Shown: positions 1 through 6,672 of the stretch, piece after piece
Numbering within the stretch: the first letter of the stretch is position 1
Layout of the letters: each line of letters opens with the position of its first letter
Assembly (NCBI GenBank): GCA_028708005.1
Contig: JAQVZV010000009.1
Coordinates: 1-13,243 of the forward strand
DNA: 13,243 nt
Source: Bacilli bacterium
Lineage (GTDB): Bacteria; Bacillota_I; Bacilli_A; RF39; UBA660
Direction: 5' to 3'
Position numbers and translations under genes: made by a program
Notes under the pieces: generated by a model
Seen by the model: the letters and a program-made list of their open reading frames with translations, nothing else
What the model was told of the DNA's origin: nothing
Database searches by the model: none

Positions 1-6
1 AAATAC

Positions 7-153
7 CTAGCTTCTTAACTTTATAGCGACCTCACACACTTCTTCTTCCGTAACCCCTTGTTTCCTAAGTTCAAACAATCTTAAAGCATAATCTCTTTTT
101 CGTAATCTTATATCATGTAATAATAATTCATTAAGTTTTTTTATATAAGGCAT
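7..153 (-). CDS. Small hypothetical protein, 48 aa
   Basis: An open frame of 48 codons begins at ATG (153-151) and ends in TAG. The product starts MPYIKKLNELLLHDIRLRKR and ends in EVAIKLRS. It is highly charged and looks largely helical, with a basic first half (several Arg/Lys) and an acidic stretch (GVTEEEV) near residues 33-39. It has no signal peptide or membrane segment. It lies 59 bases downstream of mutL on the same strand with no visible terminator between, so it may be co-transcribed with mutL. The start is not secure: the best Shine-Dalgarno-like string (AGGGG) is about 12 bases upstream and is better placed for an overlapping six-codon frame. I do not recognise a family. It could be a genuine small protein, a remnant of a larger gene, or chance; the compositional bias and amphipathic pattern favour a real protein moderately. 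Confidence 0.45.
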   Translation of the reverse strand: MPYIKKLNELLLHDIRLRKRDYALRLFELRKQGVTEEEVCEVAIKLRS

Positions 154-212
154 CCCATCATTTAACCCCTAATATTATCAGTACATAATACTTTTACCCT
201 TTTATATATTTT

Positions 213-1970
213 TTACATTGACCTTTTAAATAACTTTTCGAGGTCATAGTTAGAATAGAAGATAATTGTTGGTCTACCATGAGGACATGTATATGGATTT
301 TGACATAGTCTAAGGTCATCAATTAATGTTTCCATCTCACTATGACTAATATTTTCATTAGCCTTAATAGCCAGTTTACAACTTATCGTAATAGCAATGG
401 ACTCATTAAACTTTTCAACATCAAAATATTTTTCTTTAAGTACTAATATATCACATATCTTTCTAATAGCATCCTCTTCATATCCCTCAGGTAACCAAAT
501 AGGATGAGATCTAAATATTAATGTATTAGTTCCTAATTCTTCCACATCAAAATACATTCGCTTTAAAATATCTAAATTCTGCTTAACAATAAGAAACTCA
601 TTATACGGGAATTCAATCGTAATAGGAATTAACATGGTAATTGCATCACTCTTAGGATTACCTAATGACTTTAAATAATATTCATAATTTATTCTTTCTT
701 TTGCAGCATGTTGATCAATCAGATACATACCTAGTTCATTTTGACAAACAATATATGTACCTTTAACTAATCCTACTGGATACATCTCAGGTATTTTATC
801 TTCAATTTTAGCTGTTTCATTATGTTCTTCTAAAATCAGATTAATGTCATTATGATAAACCTCAGTACTATCTTCAACGATAGAAGCAGTATCTATAGTA
901 TTAATATTATCTGTTCTTGATAAATCTAAAGACAGTTCTTGATATGAGACATATTTGTCTTCTTTTAACTTAACATTAGGGATAAGATTGATACTATTAA
1001 GCTTAAATTTAATCTCATTTTTTAACAATTCTTTTAAAGCATCAAATTTACTAAATTTAATATCCATTTTAGTAGGATGAATATTAACATCTATTAAGGT
1101 TGGATCAACACCTATATTTATAACTACAATTGGATATTTATCCTCAGGCTTATATGTATGATATGCATCATTTATAACCCTATTCAATTCAATATTACGT
1201 ACCACTCGCCCATTTACAAGGGTTATTAAATGATTACGATTAGACTTTGTTATTTCTGGTTTTGAAATATAACCACTTATTTCATAATCATCATTAGAAG
1301 CCTTAATTTCAATCATCTTTTTCGCAACGTCTATACCATAAATTTCATTAATAACTTTTAGTTGATTATCACTACCATCAGTTTTTAATATTACTTTATT
1401 ATCATTTATTAAAGTAAACGAGATATCAGTATATGATAACGCTATCTTATTAATATAGTCTGTAATATTAGCTAATTCAGAATATAAACTACCTAAGTGT
1501 TTTAATCTTGCAGGGGTATTAAAAAATAAATTATTAACTGTTACAGTGGTTCCTATTCTAGCATCTCCAGCTTCAACACTTTCCATATTACCACCTTTAA
1601 GATGAATAATAGTTCCTACTGAACCAGTACTTGTTTTCAATGTAATTTCACTTATTGAGGCGATTGAAGGAAGGGCTTCCCCTCTAAAACCTAAAGACGT
1701 AATATTAAACAAATCATCATCAGTAATTAACTTACTAGTAGCATGAGGTAAAAAGGCTAATTTAGCATCTTCACTATTCATCCCTACACCATCATCTGTT
1801 ACTTTTATCTCGCGAATACCAGACTCAATTAATTCAATCTTTATCTTTTTAGCACCTGCGTCAATACTATTTTCAACTAATTCTTTAACAACCGAAACAC
1901 ACTTTTCAACAACTTCGCCAGCAGCTATTTTGTTAGCTAATCTTTGGTCCATTACCTTTATAATACTCAT
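213..1970 (-). CDS. mutL: DNA mismatch repair protein MutL (endonuclease type)
   Basis: MutL couples MutS mismatch recognition to strand removal. The N-terminal GHKL ATPase is clear (numbering from this start): ELVENSIDAG at about 30-39, DDGVGM at 59-64, and the lid motif TSKL followed by GFRGEALPSIASI at about 78-107. The C-terminal dimerisation/nuclease domain carries DQHAAKERINYE near 419-430, which fits the metal-binding endonuclease motif DQHA-x2-E-x4-E, and CPHGRP near 561-566. Such MutL proteins nick DNA themselves, as expected in bacteria without MutH/Dam. The frame opens five codons earlier (1985), but conserved MutL proteins begin at the MS-x-I-K-V-M-D-x-R-L-A region, so I choose the ATG at 1970. 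The length (585 aa) is normal for the family. No mutS or miaA lies within the window. The linker at about 330-400 is poorly conserved, as usual. Confidence 0.97.
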   Translation of the reverse strand: MSIIKVMDQRLANKIAAGEVVEKCVSVVKELVENSIDAGAKKIKIELIESGIREIKVTDDGVGMNSEDAKLAFLPHATSKLITDDDLFNITSLGFRGEALPSIASISEITLKTSTGSVGTIIHLKGGNMESVEAGDARIGTTVTVNNLFFNTPARLKHLGSLYSELANITDYINKIALSYTDISFTLINDNKVILKTDGSDNQLKVINEIYGIDVAKKMIEIKASNDDYEISGYISKPEITKSNRNHLITLVNGRVVRNIELNRVINDAYHTYKPEDKYPIVVINIGVDPTLIDVNIHPTKMDIKFSKFDALKELLKNEIKFKLNSINLIPNVKLKEDKYVSYQELSLDLSRTDNINTIDTASIVEDSTEVYHNDINLILEEHNETAKIEDKIPEMYPVGLVKGTYIVCQNELGMYLIDQHAAKERINYEYYLKSLGNPKSDAITMLIPITIEFPYNEFLIVKQNLDILKRMYFDVEELGTNTLIFRSHPIWLPEGYEEDAIRKICDILVLKEKYFDVEKFNESIAITISCKLAIKANENISHSEMETLIDDLRLCQNPYTCPHGRPTIIFYSNYDLEKLFKRSM

Positions 1971-1992
1971 ATTTACACATCCCATCAGTCAT

Positions 1993-2001
1993 ATTATATC
2001 A
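1993..2001 (-). promoter_or_regulatory. mutL promoter, extended -10
   Basis: Reading the minus strand, TGaTATAAT is a perfect extended -10 (TATAAT at 1998-1993). A -35 is weak (TTTATT at about 2021-2016, 17-base spacing). The start of transcription would fall around 1986, giving mutL a leader of only about 16 bases. Confidence 0.6.
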
Positions 2002-2034
2002 TGTATAAACTAACTAATAAATTAAAACATAAAC

Positions 2035-2063
2035 AAAAAACTATTGAATTATCAATAATTTTT
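2035..2063 (-). terminator. Probable intrinsic terminator of the ClpX-like gene
   Basis: Directly after the TAA stop (2067-2065) the minus strand forms TATTGA-TAAT-TCAATA, flanked by an A-run upstream and a TTTTTT run (2040-2035) downstream that can extend the stem past one mismatch. The stem is AT-rich and therefore weak, but the T-tract and position fit a rho-independent terminator. Confidence 0.5.
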
Positions 2064-2064
2064 A

Positions 2065-3651
2065 TTACTTTAGTACATAAGCTTTATTATCATAAACTGT
2101 TTCACCATCTAGCATAAGATTACTATATTTTCTATCTTTTAAAATTTCAAACTCAGCATTTTTTAAGGAATATTCAACAATTGATCGTAAAGCTCTAGCG
2201 CCCGTTTTCATTGCTATCGCGGATTTGGCAACTTCTTCAATAAATTCATCAGTACAGTTAATTTGAACTCCTAATTCGTTTAAGACTAACCTTTTCATTA
2301 CTAACGGACTTATAGTTGAAGTCAACAAAATGGTTTTTAAGTCTTCTACTGTTAATGGATTCAAATTAACAATCGTTGTAAATCTACCTAAAAATTCTTC
2401 TGGTATTCCATATTGAACATAATCTTCAACACAAATATCAATTGGAATCTTTTTTGTAATTTGATTAAAACCGATAGGATTAGAATGTTGTGATTTCATA
2501 TTAGAAAAGGCCCCCATCGCAACAATTGTAAGTTTTGAAGTGTCAAATGAAACCACTCCTTCTTTTCCAAAATTTAAATCAAATATGGTCCCATCAAGAA
2601 CCTTAAGTAATGAGTTCAACACCCCTCTACATGCTACATCACCATTATCATGAGATGCTTTTTTATCTATTTCATCTAACACTAAAATACCATTCTCAGC
2701 TTTTTCCAAATCCTTATTAGCATTAAAATACAAACGCATTAAAATATCATCAATACTTTTTCCCACATATCCAGTCATTGATACTTGAGTCATATCATAA
2801 CTAGTCATTGGGACATTGATATGTTTGCTAATAAGATTTATAATTTCACTCTTCCCAGTCCCAGTTGGTCCGGAAATTAAAATATGAGAATTATGAGCGC
2901 CATTATTAATATAGTTCATAGCAATCGTTGTTATAATTTCTCGTACTTGTTCATCTTGTGATTTGATACCTAAAGTAACTTTTTGATATAAATCTGCTAT
3001 ATCAATACTTTTAGTTCTTTCTTTCGCTTCAGGCAACAGTGCTGATTGAGAGATAGTTTGTGGTTGAGCCGCTGCTTGTGGAATCTTATTATTAGATGAG
3101 GCGATAGTAGCTTGTGGTCGTCTAGATGACTTTTCAAGCGAAATAAATGACTTCCTATATTTAGTGAAGCGCTCAAGTAACATAGCCAATCTTTCATTAG
3201 ATATATCAAACAAAATAGATTCAACATCATTTCTAGAAAGAGTTAAAACTAATTCATCTTCTTCATATGTAAAAGTACGCTTTCTAGTAGAAAGGTTTTC
3301 TATACTATCAAGAGGAATAATAATAATTTCGATATTTCCCGTCCGATCAGAATAATACCCCATATAACAATATTGAGAAATATAACCAAAATAATCCCTA
3401 AGAACATCCTTCAATTCTTGCGTTGGACTCTTAGCCTTCAATTTTTCAATAGATGTTTCATACCCATAACATAATCTTCCATCTGATGAAAACAAAGCAC
3501 AATCATTCATATTATAATAAAAAGTTTGCTGTTCTGTAATAAACACATTTTCTGTCTCATCGATTTTACCCGTAATAATATCAATGGGTCTAAATATAAA
3601 TCCCCAATCAGATAACGGTATTCTCTCCATCATCACTGCTACTGTTTCCAT
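2065..3651 (-). CDS. ClpX-like AAA+ unfoldase with an atypical N-terminal domain
   Basis: A 528-aa protein. The C-terminal half (about 220-528) aligns by motif with ClpX: Walker A GPTGTGKS (261-268), pore loop GYVG (294-297), Walker B ILVLDEID (322-329), a ClpX-like IGF tripeptide (393-395) where ClpX docks onto ClpP, an arginine finger in FLGRF (R423), and sensor 2 TGARALRS (483-490). The RKH pore loop of true ClpX is not visible. The N-terminal ~170 residues carry no CxxC zinc module and match no family I recognise; a Q/A/S-rich linker (about 175-215) joins the halves. I infer a ClpP-partner unfoldase with a different substrate receptor rather than housekeeping ClpX. The frame extends 10 codons upstream (3681), but AGGGGG lies 10 bases before the ATG at 3651, so I start there. 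It is flanked by its own promoter and terminator. HslU is a less likely alternative because of the IGF loop. Confidence 0.85.
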   Translation of the reverse strand: METVAVMMERIPLSDWGFIFRPIDIITGKIDETENVFITEQQTFYYNMNDCALFSSDGRLCYGYETSIEKLKAKSPTQELKDVLRDYFGYISQYCYMGYYSDRTGNIEIIIIPLDSIENLSTRKRTFTYEEDELVLTLSRNDVESILFDISNERLAMLLERFTKYRKSFISLEKSSRRPQATIASSNNKIPQAAAQPQTISQSALLPEAKERTKSIDIADLYQKVTLGIKSQDEQVREIITTIAMNYINNGAHNSHILISGPTGTGKSEIINLISKHINVPMTSYDMTQVSMTGYVGKSIDDILMRLYFNANKDLEKAENGILVLDEIDKKASHDNGDVACRGVLNSLLKVLDGTIFDLNFGKEGVVSFDTSKLTIVAMGAFSNMKSQHSNPIGFNQITKKIPIDICVEDYVQYGIPEEFLGRFTTIVNLNPLTVEDLKTILLTSTISPLVMKRLVLNELGVQINCTDEFIEEVAKSAIAMKTGARALRSIVEYSLKNAEFEILKDRKYSNLMLDGETVYDNKAYVLK

Positions 3652-3685
3652 ATTAATTATACCCCCTAAAAAATTACACATGTTT

Positions 3686-3691
3686 ATTATA
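3686..3691 (-). promoter_or_regulatory. -10 box for the ClpX-like gene
   Basis: A perfect TATAAT on the minus strand lies 35 bases before the chosen start codon; the -35 is poor (TAGATT at about 3714-3709). It sits downstream of the tRNA-Ser terminator, so the gene should be transcribed independently of the tRNA. Confidence 0.4.
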
Positions 3692-3734
3692 TAAAAAAAC
3701 TAATGATAAATCTAGTATATTAGCTATAAAAATT

Positions 3735-3757
3735 AAAAAAATCCTATATTTAGGATT
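3735..3757 (-). terminator. Terminator of tRNA-Ser
   Basis: On the minus strand AATCCTA-AATA-TAGGATT forms a perfect 7-bp stem followed by TTTTTTT (3741-3735). It begins 10 bases after the tRNA CCA end. Confidence 0.85.
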
Positions 3758-3766
3758 AAATTTTTA

Positions 3767-3857
3767 TGGCGGAGTAGGAGAGATTTGAACTCTCGCACCA
3801 GATTCCCGGTCTACGCCCTTAGCAGGGGCGCCTCTTCAGCCTCTTGAGTACTACTCC
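3767..3857 (-). tRNA. tRNA-Ser(GCU)
   Basis: The minus strand folds as a 91-nt class II tRNA. The acceptor GGAGTAG pairs with CTACTCC, the discriminator is G, and CCA is encoded. The anticodon stem CGCCC/GGGCG encloses CTGCTAA with anticodon GCT, which reads AGC/AGT serine codons. The long variable arm before the T-arm (GAGAG/CTCTC around TTCAAAT) is diagnostic of serine tRNA. Confidence 0.97.
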
Positions 3858-3896
3858 ATCTGATTGAGTACTTACATCAATCGTAAGCACGTTTAC

Positions 3897-3926
3897 ATTT
3901 TAACATATTTTGTACTATAAAAACAA
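3897..3926 (-). promoter_or_regulatory. tRNA-Ser promoter
   Basis: Minus strand: TTGTTT (3926-3921), 18-base spacer, then extended -10 TGtTAAAAT with the hexamer at 3902-3897. Transcription would start about 33 bases before the mature tRNA 5' end. Confidence 0.6.
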
Positions 3927-3965
3927 GTAGAAAATAACAATTTAGCAATATTGTAATCGATTAAA

Positions 3966-3994
3966 TGGACAAGTATTCATTATATGTATATAAT
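3966..3994 (+). promoter_or_regulatory. yigZ promoter
   Basis: TGGACA (3966-3971), a 17-base spacer, then TATAAT (3989-3994): one mismatch from the sigma-A consensus. It is divergent from the tRNA-Ser promoter 40 bases away. The predicted start near 4001 leaves a leader of about 10 bases, consisting essentially of the ribosome binding site. Confidence 0.8.
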
Positions 3995-4010
3995 AAAAAT
4001 GGTGAGAAGA

Positions 4011-4598
4011 ATGAAAACAATTAAAGTGAAGATAGAACATGAACTAATTGTTAAAAAATCTAAATTTATTGCCCTTCTTTATCATATCACAAGTGAGGAA
4101 CAAGCAATTGATATTATTTCAGCTGTCAAAGGTGAATATAAAAATGCTTCACACTATTGTTATGCTTACATAATTAATAATATTAAACGTTCTAGTGATG
4201 ATGGTGAACCTAGCGGAACAGCAGGTATACCAATCTTAAGCGTATTAGAAAAAAATGACTTAGATAGGATCTTGTGTGTTGTCGTAAGATATTTTGGAGG
4301 AATTAAATTAGGTGCTGGGGGACTAATTAGATCATATGGCAAGTGTGTCAGAGAAGCCTTAGAGACTACTGAATTAGTTAATATTTACAAGTGTTATAAA
4401 GTATCTATTAGTTTTACTTATGAAGACCTTAAAGATATTGACTTTATTATTAATAAAGTTTCTATTATAAAAAAAGATTTTGGCGATAATATTAAATATA
4501 TCATTTTACTTAAAGAAGATGAAGTGAATATAATTGAAAGATTAAAGTTGGCGAATGCTGAACTTATAGAAGTAAAAGAAGATTACTATTTTGAATAG
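4011..4598 (+). CDS. yigZ: YigZ/IMPACT family protein
   Basis: The protein carries the UPF0029/IMPACT signature: SDDGEPSGTAG at about 62-72 and VVRYFGGIKLGAGGLIRSY at about 91-109, followed by the small C-terminal YigZ domain (about 135-195). The family is widespread and cytosolic, and related to eukaryotic IMPACT, which binds GCN1 in translational control; the bacterial biochemical role is not settled. The start is taken as ATG 4011 because GGTGA lies 5 bases upstream; in-frame ATGs at 3984 and 3999 lack a binding site, and 3984 lies upstream of the predicted transcription start. At 195 aa it is slightly shorter than typical members (about 205-215). It is the only plus-strand protein gene in the window and is monocistronic, between a strong promoter and a terminator that overlaps its last codons. 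An annotation such as 'elongation factor' or 'proline dipeptidase', sometimes used for this family, would be misleading. Confidence 0.95.
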   Translation: MKTIKVKIEHELIVKKSKFIALLYHITSEEQAIDIISAVKGEYKNASHYCYAYIINNIKRSSDDGEPSGTAGIPILSVLEKNDLDRILCVVVRYFGGIKLGAGGLIRSYGKCVREALETTELVNIYKCYKVSISFTYEDLKDIDFIINKVSIIKKDFGDNIKYIILLKEDEVNIIERLKLANAELIEVKEDYYFE

Positions 4599-4607
4599 TA
4601 ATCTTTT
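4581..4607 (+). terminator. yigZ terminator overlapping the stop codon
   Basis: GATTACTATT (4581-4590), loop TTG, AATAGTAATC (4594-4603), then TTTT. This perfect 10-bp stem contains the last codons and the TAG stop (4596-4598) of yigZ. Confidence 0.8.
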
Positions 4608-4614
4608 AAAAATA

Positions 4615-4634
4615 AAAACGGATACCTCCGTTTT
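4615..4634. terminator. Bidirectional terminator between yigZ and the tRNA cluster
   Basis: AAAACGGA-TACC-TCCGTTTT is a perfect 8-bp stem with T-runs on both strands (TTTT on plus; TTTTTATTTTT on minus). It lies 18 bases downstream of tRNA-Glu on minus and just after the yigZ hairpin on plus, so it probably ends both converging transcripts. Confidence 0.8.
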
Positions 4635-4652
4635 GCGATTATACACTATACA

Positions 4653-4728
4653 TGGTGACCCGTACGAGATTTGAACTCGTGAATGCATGCGTGAAAGGCA
4701 TGTGTGTTAACCGCTTCACCAACGGGCC
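4653..4728 (-). tRNA. tRNA-Glu(UUC)
   Basis: A 76-nt cloverleaf on the minus strand. The acceptor GGCCCGT pairs with ACGGGTC (one G-U), the discriminator is A and CCA is encoded. The anticodon stem CATGC/GCATG encloses CTTTCAC, anticodon TTC; T-arm ACGAG/CTCGT surrounds TTCAAAT. It is the last gene of the three-tRNA unit. Confidence 0.97.
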
Positions 4729-4737
4729 AAATAATAC

Positions 4738-4814
4738 TGGCGCCCCAACTAGGACTTGAACCTAGGACCCCTTGATTAACAGTCAAGTGCTCTAACCAAC
4801 TGAGCTATTGGGGC
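4738..4814 (-). tRNA. tRNA-Asn(GUU)
   Basis: A 77-nt cloverleaf on the minus strand. The acceptor GCCCCAA pairs with TTGGGGC, discriminator G, CCA encoded. Anticodon stem CTTGA/TCAAG encloses CTGTTAA, anticodon GTT; T-arm CTAGG/CCTAG. Only nine bases separate it from tRNA-Glu. Confidence 0.97.
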
Positions 4815-4821
4815 ATTCTAA

Positions 4822-4898
<77 letters not shown>

Positions 4899-4928
4899 AT
4901 GTAATACACCATTTAAAATGACTATTTT

Positions 4929-4957
4929 ATTTTAACTTATATATTTAAAAAATGCAA
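4929..4957 (-). promoter_or_regulatory. Promoter of the tRNA-Ile/Asn/Glu cluster
   Basis: Minus strand: TTGCAT (4957-4952), 17-base spacer, TAAAAT (4934-4929). It lies about 30 bases before tRNA-Ile. The rest of 4899-5018 is AT-rich with no gene, and I see no convincing terminator after yqeH, so read-through into the tRNAs is possible. Confidence 0.6.
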
Positions 4958-5018
4958 CTATATTTTCCAGTTTTATTAAATTTGTCATCCTTTTTATAAT
5001 ATATTACACATAAAAATG

Positions 5019-6032
5019 TTAAATAACACTATCTCTTTTATATACTTTTACTTTCTCGTTAACAATAACATCTACTCTACCATCATTTACAATCTTAATC
5101 CAACCTAAACCACTTATAACAATATCTTCCCCTTTATTAACAACAAAAGAATGTTTTTTAGGGTTATATATTTTAATATTGTAATTTAATCCAACGTTTT
5201 TCACTTCCAACTCATTTGATAAATATAATGTAAAACTATTTCGCGATCCTTCTACATAATCTACTTGAACTAGGTTTTCAATCATTAAAGAATGATTAGG
5301 ATCAATTTGATATGTACGAGGTTTTACCTCTTTCTTAGGTAATGCCTTTTTTAATATTGTATAATCATAACTATTAACAATATTACCATCATCTATTAAA
5401 CCAGGACTATCTATTAAAGTTAATTTATCATTTAATTTTATTTCCAGTAAATCTAACGTTGTAGATGGTAACATACTGGTCGTAATAACTGCCTTATCAT
5501 TAGAATAATTTTTAATCATCTTGTTAATAAAACTTGATTTACCAGCATTAGTATTACCAACAATATATACATTATTAGACTTCTTATGTTTAAGAATCAT
5601 TTTATATAATTTATCTATATTATAATTTTTCTCACCACTAATACTAATAATGTCAATAACATCTAAATTAAAACCCCTGATATAATCGATAATTTTACTA
5701 TCTTTGACTGATTTAGGTATTAAATCCCTTTTAGTAAGTACTAAAATCATAGGATTATTTAAAAGCCTATCGACATTTTTAAGCTCACTATTATTAATGT
5801 TAAACATATCAACCATATAAATAACTAAGTCACCAGTTTGACTAATGCGATTTAAAATATTTTCATATTCTTCGTCACTTTTTTTTACAAAAACATAATC
5901 TCCATAAAATCTTAAACGAAAACAACGCTTACAGATAGTAGCTTTTTCTTGCACCTCAGATTCGATATAACCATCTAATTCAGGTCGCTCGTGTTGTAAC
6001 ACGGCACCACAACCATGACATCTTTTAATCAT
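5019..6032 (-). CDS. yqeH: Ribosome biogenesis GTPase YqeH
   Basis: YqeH is a circularly permuted GTPase needed for assembly of the 30S ribosomal subunit. The N-terminal zinc module has C5-x2-C8 and C34-x2-C37. The G motifs come in permuted order: G4 TKRD (100-103), G5 SIS (130-132), G1 GNTNAGKSS (159-167), a G2 threonine near 191, and G3 DSPG (208-211). The C-terminal ~110 residues match the YqeH RNA/protein-binding region in position. G4 has Thr in place of the usual Asn. The protein (337 aa) is somewhat shorter than the Bacillus homologue. AAGGGG precedes the ATG by 7-8 bases, and the start overlaps the yqeG stop by 8 bases (ATGATTAA), implying translational coupling. In Bacillus this pair continues into aroE, yhbY, nadD and yqeK; here it is followed by tRNAs. 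Confidence 0.97.
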   Translation of the reverse strand: MIKRCHGCGAVLQHERPELDGYIESEVQEKATICKRCFRLRFYGDYVFVKKSDEEYENILNRISQTGDLVIYMVDMFNINNSELKNVDRLLNNPMILVLTKRDLIPKSVKDSKIIDYIRGFNLDVIDIISISGEKNYNIDKLYKMILKHKKSNNVYIVGNTNAGKSSFINKMIKNYSNDKAVITTSMLPSTTLDLLEIKLNDKLTLIDSPGLIDDGNIVNSYDYTILKKALPKKEVKPRTYQIDPNHSLMIENLVQVDYVEGSRNSFTLYLSNELEVKNVGLNYNIKIYNPKKHSFVVNKGEDIVISGLGWIKIVNDGRVDVIVNEKVKVYKRDSVI

Positions 6033-6549
6033 AATATTGCCCCTTAGTAAATAACTTTTTCTTCATTGCTTTTCTTATAATTATTCTCTCAAAAAATCTC
6101 GTTATATGTGTAAAAATCTGATCTTTTGAACTAATAGGATTAACCAAAATAGTTGTAATACCTACTTTATTTCCTCCAAAAATATCAGTCATAATTTGAT
6201 CTCCGATAATAGCAACTTCATTCACCTTATAGTTATATTCTTTTAATATTTTATGGAACTTATGAGAGAAAGGTTTCTTTGATGATGCGGCACAATCTAC
6301 TTCTAATATTTCCTTAAATGGAGTTAAACGTTTTTTAGAAGCATTTGACATTATTAATACCTTAAATCCCAAATCCTTTAATCGTTCAATTAAATCTTTT
6401 ACTTTTCTTGATGGCTTAGCTATAGAAATAGGTTCAATTGTATTATCAACATCAAAAATAATACATTTAATACCACGTAATTTCAATTTTTTATAATCAA
6501 TTGTAAAAATACTCTTTTGATATATATCAGGAATGAATTTATCTAACAT
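6025..6549 (-). CDS. yqeG: HAD-family phosphatase YqeG
   Basis: A 174-aa HAD IIIA-type phosphatase. Motif I is DVDNT (33-37; D33 nucleophile, D35 general acid/base), motif II is the serine in MSNAS (67-71), motif III lysine is K91 or K92 in SSKKP, and motif IV is GDQIMTD (116-122). Homologues belong to the YqeG/Gep4-like phosphatidylglycerophosphatase group; Gep4 dephosphorylates phosphatidylglycerophosphate in mitochondria, but the bacterial substrate should be treated as inferred. AAGGAGG lies 9 bases before the ATG, a strong site. It is the first gene of the yqeG-yqeH unit. The C-terminus is unusually basic (RKAMKKK around 159-165), which could help membrane contact; that is an inference. 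Confidence 0.93.
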   Translation of the reverse strand: MLDKFIPDIYQKSIFTIDYKKLKLRGIKCIIFDVDNTIEPISIAKPSRKVKDLIERLKDLGFKVLIMSNASKKRLTPFKEILEVDCAASSKKPFSHKFHKILKEYNYKVNEVAIIGDQIMTDIFGGNKVGITTILVNPISSKDQIFTHITRFFERIIIRKAMKKKLFTKGQYYD

Positions 6550-6579
6550 CTACTTACTCCTCCTTGTATATATATGTAT

Positions 6580-6608
6580 ATTATACTAAAACCGATATAA
6601 AAAGTAAA
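6580..6608 (-). promoter_or_regulatory. yqeG-yqeH promoter
   Basis: Minus strand: TTTACT (6608-6603), 17-base spacer, TATAAT (6585-6580). The -35 lies in the centre of an inverted repeat listed separately. Confidence 0.7.
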
Positions 6609-6620
6609 CTTTTTATACCG
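6593..6620. repeat. Inverted repeat over the yqeG -35 region
   Basis: Twelve-base arms (6593-6604 and 6609-6620) surround a 4-base centre; 11 of 12 positions are complementary and the remaining one is a G-U pair in minus-strand RNA. It could be an operator for yqeGH, or a backup terminator for the ABC operon, since GTTTT follows on the minus strand. Confidence 0.6.
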
Positions 6621-6636
6621 ATAATCATAAATAGTT

Positions 6637-6672
6637 ATAAAACATAAAGGTAACGAGCGTGTTACCTTTATG
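6637..6672 (-). terminator. Terminator of the ABC exporter operon, overlapping the stop
   Basis: CATAAAGGTAAC (6672-6661 on minus), a 6-base loop, GTTACCTTTATG, then TTTTAT. The 12-bp stem is perfect and includes the TAA stop (6670-6668) of the upstream ABC gene. Confidence 0.85.

Noticed and set aside
2997..3230. 77-aa minus-strand frame
   Set aside because: It lies wholly inside the ClpX-like gene in another frame, with no ribosome binding site and Leu/His-rich composition typical of a shadow.
3164..3355. 63-aa plus-strand frame
   Set aside because: Antisense to the ClpX-like coding region; no family likeness or start signal.
3651..3857. tRNA-Ser as an integration site for the ClpX-like gene
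   Set aside because: No integrase and no duplicated tRNA 3' end are seen in the window; the adjoining genes are housekeeping.
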